Below are positions 56,201-64,000 of a stretch of DNA of 64,000 nt, in pieces. Below the pieces are notes generated by a model. That model saw nothing but the letters and a program-made list of their open reading frames with translations, was not told the origin of the DNA and did not search any database. The stretch lies in the NCBI RefSeq assembly GCF_000002985.6, contig NC_003283.11, positions 2,356,001-2,420,000 of the forward strand. Direction: 5' to 3'. Numbering within the stretch: position 1 is the first letter of the stretch; each line of letters begins with the position of its first letter. The stretch comes from Caenorhabditis elegans. Lineage: Eukaryota > Nematoda > Chromadorea > Rhabditida > Rhabditidae. Made by a program: the position numbers and the translations under genes.

Positions 56201-57492
56201 GCAAGGTTATGCCTGATTGCGATGGGCTTAATTGTGGGTTCAAGATTAGGCTTAAGCTCTAAACAAATCTTTGCTCCAGGGATTTTCCACTTCAATAATG
56301 GTGTTCTTCGGTCTGAAAGCATATTTGGTAATGAAAAACTTGATGTCACAGTCAACTTCTTGTGACAAGTTCAAAAGCATTCAGCAGCAATTACTACTTG
56401 CTCTAATTCTGCAAACTTCGATTCCAGTCCTCTTGATGCATATTTCTGCAACCGCGATTTACCTGACAATATTTTTGGGAAATTCTAACGAGATTATAGG
56501 AGAAACCATTGGATTGACAATTGCATTGTATCCCGCTCTGAATCCAATTCCAACAATTTTGATCGTCAAAAATTATCGGACTGTGTTGATCAGTGAGTTA
56601 AAAAATTTTTTTTTTTTTTAATTATCCACTTTTGCCAATTTTTGAAAAATCTATAGCACTGTCGCATGTTCAAATCTTTATTGGCAATTTGTCGGTCTGC
56701 CGATTTGCCGGAAAATTTCAAATCCGGTAATTTGCCGATTTGCCGGGAAATTTCGATTCCGGCAACTTGCCGATTTGCCGGAAAATTTAAATTCCGGCAA
56801 TTTGCCGATTTGCCGGAAAATTTTAATTCCGGCAATTCGCCGATTTGCCGGAAAAATCGTTTGCCGCCCACACATGATTTGAACATTAGTGCTTGGAACA
56901 TTATTCGGACAGGGATTAGCGGCAATTGCCGTTCGGCAATTTTTTTTTCGACAAATTCGGCAAATTGCCAATTTTCATTTCCGGCAATTTACCGATTTGC
57001 CGGAACTGTTTAGAGTGATTTTTTATACGACGGAAGCACTTAAAACAGCGCATTTTCCCATTTTTTCCAGGTTTCTTTAGATATTTTCATATAGTTTGCT
57101 TACTTTTCAAAATAGATGTAGGAACATTCATAGGATGCGTTCAATTTTGCCGAGATGAATTGCAATTCTGAAATTTCCAAAAAAGGTGCAAAACCACTAT
57201 TTGCCGAAAATTTTCGGCAATTGCCGTGTTTCCGGCAAATTCAGCAAAATCGTCAATTTGCCGATTTGCCGATTTGCCGGAAATGTTAAATTCCGGCAAC
57301 TTGCCGATTTGCCGATTTGCCGGAAATGCTACTCCACCCTTAAAGATTTTTAACCTGTCATCCCAAATTAACGCCGGTTTTTCAGATATACTGGCTTATG
57401 TCAAACGTCGAGTATTCCGACAAACTGCGGTGACTCCACTTGTGTTGGCGGATGTAACAACAATCGCTATGCAAAATTTGGCCCCGAACTAG
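53251..57492 (+). CDS. str-type seven-helix chemoreceptor L (complete)
   Basis: Complete 352 aa duplicate of K. Exons: 53251-53433, 54355-54442, 54493-54571, 54616-54750, 56080-56233, 56280-56592, 57386-57492; each equals K's exon in length. Differences are scattered substitutions, for example NASVICAIFINFVL against NSSVICAIFINTVL, WRASIFPKYVACT against WRESIFPKYAACT, and an FLGNSNEII loop against FMRKSNEII. No frameshift or stop separates them, so both seem under constraint or duplicated recently. Intron 4 is 1.3 kb against 0.6 kb in K and holds extra unique sequence and a telomere-like tract. The last intron has R2 sequence at the same position as in K. Ligand unknown. Confidence 0.92.
54751..56079. 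repeat. Enlarged intron 4 of str L
   Basis: AT-rich, with a telomere-like tract at 55845-55950 (GCCTAAGCCTAAGCCTA type). The 700 bp of 55100-55800 has no counterpart in K. I find no coding exon in it. Confidence 0.7.
56675..57330 (+). repeat. R2 repeat in str L last intron
   Basis: Two arm regions (56675-57010 and 57190-57330) with the conserved core between, at the same position as in gene K. Confidence 0.85.
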
Positions 57493-57514
57493 CATTTTCC
57501 CATATTTTTGTATT

Positions 57515-57960
57515 TGAAGGTGGTGTAGTCTAACTTTTTATTGCGTTATTAGACTCAAAATTGTCTGAAAACACCGAAGTTCATAATGAAACTTCTTGAA
57601 AATTTTTCAAAAAAAAGTTATGACGGCTCAAAAAATGAGCTAAAATTAGTTACAAATTCAAATTTGACATGTCAGCGGGTGGAAACTAATTTTTTTGAAA
57701 TCACCGTCTAATTTTAGGGTTTTCAACTCTACTTAGATATTCTAAAGTTGATGGACAAAGCTTTTTTTTAAATGTTGATTTAAAAAAAAACAAAAAAAAA
57801 TTCCAGCCGTTGCGACCTTGACAAGTCGGCCAAATTTCAAATTTTAACTAATTTTTGGCCATTTTTTTAACCCGTCATAACTATTTTTTGAAAAGTTTTC
57901 AAGAAGTTTCATTATGAAATTCGGTGTTTTCAGACAATTTTGGGTCTAATAAGGTAATTT
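57515..57960. repeat. Foldback family Q, second duplicate
   Basis: Same element as 49012-49500, with GGTGGTGTAGTCTAACTTTT at its left; the right end is degraded after TTGGGTCTAATAAGG. Confidence 0.75.
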
Positions 57961-58153
57961 TAAAAAAATTCGGTTTTGGATATTTTGTAGTAAAGACCCA
58001 AAATTTTGAGACTTTTGGTTCAATGAACTTCCCATCTCCAATGTTCTGACTTTTTCAACAAAACAAATCTGTTCAATTAGTAGCTTCTTTGCCTAACGAG
58101 ACGTATAAAACTATTCTGACCAACTTCCTCCTTCAGATTATCTAAGCTCAAAA

Positions 58154-60011
58154 ATGTTGCTCATCGTTCTTCTGACCAGTATTTTAGCGATTTTATTTTC
58201 ATTCCTGGCGCTCTACCTGAACTCTTTCATACTGTTCTCCATCTTCTATTGCAAACGAGCACACGTGAATCGAAGTATGATACTAATTTATTTCAAATTC
58301 GGACTTGATGCAATTATAATGTTTTTTATGTTTTTTGTCGAGATATATAATCTAAGCACAAGTTACCGTGTTAATTTGATCACAAAAAATATAGCGTTTC
58401 TTCTGGTTTGGCCATCTTCCTCAACTGCAAGCATTAGATCAACTCTGGCACTATTGATATCTATTTCAAGAGTTATTGCCGCGTGCTTCCCAATTTTCTT
58501 CCGCAGGTATCAAGAAAAAATCATCAAATTTGAAATAATACTCATACTCATACCTGATGGTTTATTGGATCAACTTGTAATGATTGGATTTTGCAAAAAC
58601 TCTATAAATACCCCGTTAGAATGCGACCGCTTCTTTTGTGCCATAAACAGCTGTTACTATTTTTATTGGGTCTTGCATGAGCAAACTGTTGGCTGTTTAA
58701 ATGTTGTATTTTCCCTGATTCTTTGCATTCGAATTCTCAGTTCCCACTATTCTTCAAAAACGCAAACAAATAAGAAACTGTCTATAGTAAGTTTTGAGTT
58801 TTTACACCAGAGGGTGGGCGGCAAACGATTTTTCCGGCAAATCGGCATATCGGCAAATTGCCGGAATTGAAAATTTCCGACAAGTTGACAAATCGGCAAT
58901 TCGCCGATATGCCGAATTTGCAGATTTGCCGAATTTACAGGAAATAACGGCAATTGCCGAATTTGCAGGAAATAACGGCAATTGCCGAAAATTGAAATTT
59001 CCGGCAAATCGGTAAATCGGCAAATTGCCGGAATTAAAATTTTCCGGCAATTCGACAAACCGAAAATTTGCCTATTTGCCGAATTCGTCCGGAAAACGGC
59101 AATCGTCGAAAATTTTCGGCAAGTTGTGGTTTTTCCGGCATAGTGCCGGAATTGAAATTTTCGGCAAATTGGCAAACCGTTTTTCGAGTTTTCCCAAAAA
59201 GCGGCAAATTGTGTTTTTTTCCGACAAATCGCCGAAATGAAAAATTTCGGCACACCGGCAAGTCGGCAAATTGGCAAACTGCCGATTTGCCCAATTTGCC
59301 GGAAAGTTTCGGCAAAACTGTACGCATCCAGTAAATGTTTCTTTAGTGGCAGATTTATGCGAACTCCCAGCGAACCCAGCGAACTGCAAATTGGCAATTT
59401 GCCGAACATTAAAATTTCCGGCAAATCGGCAAACCGGCAAATTGTCGAAATGGAAAATTTTCGGCAAATCGTGAAACCGGCAAACTGCCGGAATTGAAAT
59501 TTTTCTGGCACAAACAGACAATTTGCCGAATTTTAATTTTTTTTTTCTAATTTTCCGGCAAATCGGCTAACCGGCGATTTTCCAATTTTTCTAGAAAAGC
59601 GGCAACTGCCGAAAATGTTAAGCAAATTGTGTTTTTTTCGGCAACTTGGCAATTTGCCGAAATTGAACACTTCCGGCAAATTGACAAACCAGCAATTTTC
59701 CGACTTGCCGAATCTGCCGACTAAAAAATTGCTGGTCTACACTTCGATAGAGTACACATTTCCTAATTTCAAGACTTCAGGCTACCCGCATTGCACTTCT
59801 TAATGCGTTCATAGTTTTCTTCTTCAATATCATTCCGTCATACGCGTTTGCCAATTTCACAAGTGCCAATATTGAGGTGGCTGGACCAATGGCAACAGTT
59901 ACCAAGACACTTGGATTTGTAATTGAGGGATTAATAACTCGTCGTGTATTGTTTCGGAAGCCTCGCGTCTCACCCGGTGTTGCTTCACCAAATGTAGTAG
60001 TTACTTGTTGA
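58154..60011 (+). CDS. srbc-type seven-helix chemoreceptor N (complete)
   Basis: Complete 287 aa receptor of the Srbc class, one of the stand-alone nematode chemoreceptor families. Two exons, 58154-58786 and 59781-60011 (864 nt), phase 0 join. Landmarks: YLNSFILFSIFYCKRAHVN (TM1 and loop), IYFKFGLDAIIMFFMFF (TM2), STLALLISISRVIAACFPI (TM3 with an ER-like SR end), FCKNSINTPLECDRFFCAIN and the conserved SCYYFYWVLHEQT region (TM4-5), ATRIALLNAFIVFFFNIIPS (TM6), and GPMATVTKTLGFVIEGLITR (TM7). The roughly 1 kb intron is almost entirely R2. The fragment at 49740 is its decayed duplicate. Confidence 0.9.
58810..59745. repeat. R2 repeat filling the srbc N intron
   Basis: Longest continuous arm-type R2 sequence in the window (GGCAAATCGGCAAATTGCCG and variants), 930 bp of a 994 bp intron. 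It reads open in several frames on both strands but has no codon structure. Confidence 0.9.
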
Positions 60012-60139
60012 AATGAAAAAAATTTAATTTTTTTTTACGTGGAGTATTTTAGTTGCAATACATATTGTCAAGCCTGTTTAATAGCTGCCTACTGGGGATG
60101 CAGTACTAATAGAGAATATACGGTATTGCCTGTCCAGAG

Positions 60140-60332
60140 AGTGTAGTCAGCTAAAGAGACATAGACAGCCGGGGACCCAAGAGGCGGGGCGCGGGATGAG
60201 ACGATTTGTGTAGATTTACGAAATGATGACAACGGGGAAAACTCTGTAAATCGACACAAATCATCTCTTCCCGCGCCCCGCCCCTTGGGTCCCGGATGTC
60301 TGTGTCTCTTCAACTTTCTATACTCTCTGGAC
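60140..60332. repeat. Foldback element, relative of 9685-9875
   Basis: CTGTCCAGAGAGTGTAG...GACCCAAGAGGCGGGGCGCG pairs with CGCGCCCCGCCCCTTGGGTC...ACTCTCTGGACAG; the centre again carries TAAATCGACACAAATC. Confidence 0.8.
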
Positions 60333-60344
60333 AGTCATAATAAG

Positions 60345-60525
60345 ACTGGAAAAATCTCAACTCGGCAAACCTTTGATGATTTTCCAAAAAAAAAATTAAA
60401 TAGAGGGTAAAGCCCAATTACAGAATATAACCACTGAACTTCAAATGAAAATATGATCCAATTACGGGGTCGAGTAAAACTGGAACAGCCGGTAGTATTA
60501 AACCTACCGTCGGTCCAATGCAAAC
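60345..60525 (-). pseudogene. Relic of receptor M (3' end)
   Basis: Minus-strand sequence matches the last exon of gene M: LILPAVPVLLDPVIGSYFHL and WLYSVIGLYP are recognisable, and the 3' flank (CTCGGCAAACCTTTGATGAT) matches CTCCGCAAACCTGCAATGAT. The stretch between HLKFS and WLYS is shortened, and upstream it is cut off by R2 sequence at about 60525. It marks the far end of the second duplicate. Confidence 0.8.
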
Positions 60526-62711
60526 GATTTTTCCGGCAAACCGGCAAATCGGCAAATTTTGCCGGAATCGAATTTTCAGGCAAATTGGCAAATTGGCAAA
60601 TTGCCGGAATTGAAGTTTCAGGCAAAATGGCAAATCGAAAAACCGGCAATTTATGGATTTGCCAAAAAACGGCAACAGCCGAAAATTTTAAGCAAATTGT
60701 GGTTTTTCCGCCAAATCAGCAAATTGTCGAAACCGCAATTTGCCAATCTGTCGAATTTGTCGGAAAAACGGCAATAGCCGAAAATTTTCGGCAAATTGTA
60801 GTTTTGCACATTTTTGTTTGGAAATTTCAGAATTTCAATTTTAATCGGCAAAATTGTACGCATCCTATAAATGTTCCTACATCTATTTTAAAAAGCAAGA
60901 AAATTCTATTAAAATATCAAAAAAAAACGGGGGAAAAAATTTCAAAAAGGCACATTTTTAAGTGTTTCCGTCTCATAAAAAAACTCTCTAAACACTTTCG
61001 GCAAATTGATATCCGGCAAATCGGCAATGTGCCAAAAATGAAATTTTCCGGCAAAACGGCAAACCGGCAAAATTGAATTAAAATTATTTTTGGGAATTTC
61101 AGAATTTCAGTTTTAAGTGTTTCGGTGTTATAAAAATTTCCTCTGAACTCTTACGGCAAATTGATGTTCGGAAAACGGCAAACCGGCAAGTTGCCGGAAT
61201 TGAAATTTTCCGGCAAATCGGCAAACTGGCCCTCCATTACCATAATATATATGTCATACATTATGTGTTCGCCCCCGAATTTATTTCCAGACGAGCTGCT
61301 CTGAACTTTAAAATGTTGGAATTTGGCACGTACATAAGATGATGAGACTTGTTAGCTTGTGAGTGTACGTTTTTTTCTGAATATTTTTAAAAGGTGGTGT
61401 GGTCTAATTTTTCAAATAGCTTTATTATACTTAAAATTGTCTGAAAACACCGAATTTCATAATGAAACTTTTTGAAACTTCTAAAAAAAGTTATGACGAC
61501 TCAAAAAAAATGGCCTAAAATTAGTTAAAATTTGAAATTCGACTTTTCGGAGGCTGGAAACTAACTTTTTTGAAATTGCCGTCAAATTTTGGGTATATCA
61601 GTTTTTATAAATTAGACTACACGGCCTCGTAGCTTTTTTATCAAATGATCAAACAAGAATATGTTTCACAATCAAATTCTAAATAATTAATGCGCAGTTT
61701 GTCATATAAGCAGCCTACGCAAGCCCGGAGATTTTTGGTCTTTCCAATAAAATTTGGGGTGTCTAAAAGTTCCTGGTCATAGTTTGTGATTTTTCTCGTT
61801 TCACATAATTTTTTGGATATGTTTTGGAATTCTTGTTTTCAGATTTGTTTTTTTCCTTTTTTTGTCACTGGAGTTTTCACAAAAAAATTTGCCAATAAAA
61901 TTTCAAAATAACTACAAAAGTAAGGATTCTTCAATTAGAAAAAACCCATTACTCAATAATTTTGATCATTTTTTTCATTTTTTTTTTATATCTGAAAAGT
62001 AGGCTCCCATGCAGGCGCCAAGACGATGAGGCAGGTTGAAGACCGGTATCAGGCCCTGAAACCGCGCCTGCCTCCCATGGAACCCTGCTGAAAAATGACA
62101 GAAAAGTAGATTAGGGGCCATGTCGTAGCTTCTTGATCACTTTGTAACTTTTTCTCCAGATTCTGCACCTTTTCTTCAAATTCTTCAAGATCACCTGTCT
62201 CTGGAGATATTCAGAAATTCAATTTTTGCTCCATAACTTTCAGAGTAAACTAATTTATTGTGCTCTAGAATCAGTGATTTGAGATTTACGCCGAAATTTT
62301 TTTTTGCGAAAAATTGAGTTACACTTTAATCCTTTTTATGGAGTTTTTGTGATATTTATTTCTGACACACTGCATAATATATATTTCCTATCCTCGACAT
62401 AGAACACAGTAGTTTCACTGTGTTCTGCCTAATTAACCTAACCTAATTATAGTCATACTTTTGGTATTTACTCTACATAAGTAGTAGGAAGCTGAAATGG
62501 CAAACAAAATGTATAACATTATTTGATTGACTTGAAAATATCTTATTTTGGTATGCCGTAAAAATTCCAAAAATTTTTTAGCTTCAGAATCTTTTTTTCA
62601 GTATTCTTATATTGTAGGAAATGTTTTAAAACGTACATTGGTGAAATGGTTTAGTGTTAGCACATGAAAACGAAATTTCCAGAAAAAGGCTTATATCTCG
62701 GGCAATATTGC

Positions 62712-62884
62712 ATTTTCATTTAGGCTTGATCTACGTAGATCTACAAAAAATGCGGGAGAAGAGATGCAGAGTTCTCAACTGATTTCGCATGGTTAAGAAC
62801 GTGCTGACGTCACAGTTTTTAGTACAAAAAATTCCCGCATTTTTTTGTAGATCAAACCGTGATGAGACAGCCTAGCACTGCGTG
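62712..62884 (+). repeat. R1 element, copy 21
   Basis: Start degraded; TGACGTCA intact. Followed directly by half of a family P palindrome. Confidence 0.8.
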
Positions 62885-63080
62885 AAGTTCATTTAAAGAA
62901 TCGAGCCCGTAAATCGACACCAGCGCTACAGTAGTCACTTAAAAGATTACTGTTGTTTTCGCTACGAGATATTTTGCGCATCAAGAATGTTTTCCGAATT
63001 CAGTCTTCCCGTAACACTGCTTAATATTGCAAACCCCCGTTTACCCTACCTGAATCAACCTCAAATTTTTTTTTCCAGAA

Positions 63081-63762
63081 ATGTCCAAAATTCTAGATGA
63101 CGTGGCGGCAGTTTACTATCCGATATACTTCACAAGTTGCTCAATTCTCCACATTCTATTATTCTACCTAATATTTAATAAAACTTCGAAAGTTTTGAGA
63201 ACGATGAGATATTTCTTGTATCCGTCGAACTTTTTCAACTACGTTTTAGCGGCGTTCACCTTTTTCCTGCAGTTTAGGTTAGAAAATCGGTTTTCGTGTC
63301 AAGACCCAACACGTGGTGTCAGAAAAGTCCCATTTCGGTTTGATCTACGTAGATCTACAAAAAATGCGGCAGCCTTCTCAACTGATTTCGCATGGCTAAG
63401 AACGTGCTGACGTCACATTTTTCTGGGCGAAAAATTCCCGCATTTTTTGTAGATCAACACGTGACCCAATAAACTTACAGGACAGTCCATAACACCCGTT
63501 CTCTGGCGATAATGTGTCAGGGTCCGTGTAAATATTTTGGAGCCGTTTGGTGTTTTAATGGGTATATTTTTATACTGGTAATAATCTGACTTTCGTTTGG
63601 ATAAACTGAAATTATCGATTTTTGCAGTCTGTGGCAACTGCCGGCGGAGTACTAAACATTCATACTTTGTACTATAGGATGATTACTATAAAATATCATG
63701 ATAATATGAAATTTCGAATTTTCATCTTCGGACTCTGGTATTTGTTCCCTATTGCGATTATT
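63081..63762 (+). CDS. srd-type chemoreceptor O (3' part beyond window)
   Basis: Third srd gene, exons 63081-63277, 63481-63577 and 63628-63762 visible (429 nt, 143 codons). ATG lies two bases after TTTTTTTCCAG, a likely trans-splice acceptor. Landmarks: FNKTSKVLRTMRYFLYPSNF (loop before TM2), CQGPCKYFGAVWCFN (the clearest GPCKYFG motif of the three srd genes), NIHTLYYRMITIKY (end of TM3), and FGLWYLFPIAII (TM4). Exon 2 is 97 nt as in I and J, and exon 3 is 135 nt as in J. Two exons or more, encoding TM5-7, should follow past base 64000. Exon 1 contains the first-loop segment missing from gene J. R1 copy 22 fills intron 1. Confidence 0.88.
63310..63463 (+). repeat. R1 element, copy 22
   Basis: CACGTGGTGTCAG start and a CACGTG end, in intron 1 of srd O; slightly shortened. 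TGACGTCA intact. Confidence 0.85.
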
Positions 63763-63824
63763 GTAAGTGTTCGGTTCTGACTTCCCTCATATTTTGAAAC
63801 GGAAGAGTTTGCCAAACTAGGCCA

Positions 63825-64000
63825 TTTTGGCTCGGCCATATCTAGGGTAGATTTACGGCGCGTTGCGTGTCGCGTCGCGGCTCGATTTTAGTTGTAAAAC
63901 TAAATGTGTTTGTCCGTGTGGAGTACACGACTTTCCCTCGCATTGCCCGACAGGCGATTGTCAATGGAGCGCGAAAAATGCAACGAGGAAGCCCAGAACC
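63825..64000. repeat. Dispersed repeat R3, copy 3 (inverted, cut by window end)
   Basis: CGTGTCGCGTCGCGGCTC, then TGTCCGTGTGGAGT, then CAATGGAGCGCGAAAAATGC: the complement of the blocks at 13440-13640 and 17070-17245, in the expected order. Lies in an intron of srd O. Confidence 0.8.

Larger units (their letters stand above)
60012..63080. repeat. Intergenic region between srbc N and srd O
   Basis: In order: foldback 60140-60332, relic of receptor M (60345-60525), R2 with inverted core (60525-61230), family Q fragment (61392-61630), AT-rich DNA with no recognised feature (61630-62700), R1 copy 21 and half of a family P palindrome (62893-63015). No complete gene seen. Confidence 0.75.

Noticed and set aside
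58747-59521. Long overlapping open frames on both strands with RQIGKLPELKFSGK-like repeats, here and at other R2 sites
   Set aside because: They are translations of the TTGCCGGAAATTT repeat, open in many frames at once, without domains or splice logic.

Overview
The window looks like nematode nuclear DNA, most probably Caenorhabditis and plausibly C. elegans itself. The evidence is AT-rich DNA, introns with GTRAGT donors and TTTTCAG acceptors, acceptor-like sites just before several start codons (expected for spliced-leader trans-splicing), nematode-specific chemoreceptor families (srd, str, srbc), degenerate TTAGGC telomere-like tracts and a very high density of foldback repeats. From memory, the SLC17 / monocarboxylate transporter / galactose mutarotase combination occurs on C. 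elegans chromosome V arms (clones of the C01B4 or Y19D10A type). I could not check this, so I assign no gene names.

Left half (1-34.7 kb): a transporter cluster. On the minus strand lie four SLC17-type anion transporter copies: A (partial at the window edge), B (broken), C (only its first three exons) and D (complete, 465 aa). They are followed by a complete monocarboxylate transporter (544 aa). An astacin metalloprotease (292 aa) sits on the plus strand between A and B. Past a 2.7 kb divergent intergenic region come two complete plus-strand SLC17 genes, F (478 aa, three exons) and G (475 aa, eight exons). Next is a complete aldose 1-epimerase (330 aa).

Right half (38-64 kb): a chemoreceptor cluster. 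It holds srd I (complete), srd J (first exon broken), str K (complete), an srbc fragment, a minus-strand str/srj-like gene M (complete), an srd 3' fragment, str L (complete paralogue of K), srbc N (complete), a fragment of M, and srd O (cut by the window end). K and L belong to a segmental duplication covering about 43.8-50.4 kb and 52.1-60.5 kb. The two copies decayed reciprocally: the first kept M and lost srbc, the second kept srbc and lost M.

Between and inside the genes the DNA is dominated by repeats. Family R1 is a roughly 180 bp element with CACGTGGTGTCAG-like ends and an internal TGACGTCA (22 dispersed copies plus a 177 bp-period array). Family R2 has arms rich in TTGCCGGAAATTT/AATTCCGGCAA around a conserved core. 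Family P is a palindrome built around a TTTGACGCGCAAAATAT motif. There are also foldback elements with recognisable target duplications, intronic minisatellites and TTAGGC-like tracts. Exon joins were worked out by hand from reading frame, splice sites and paralogue comparison. All exon lengths of the genes called complete sum to whole codons.
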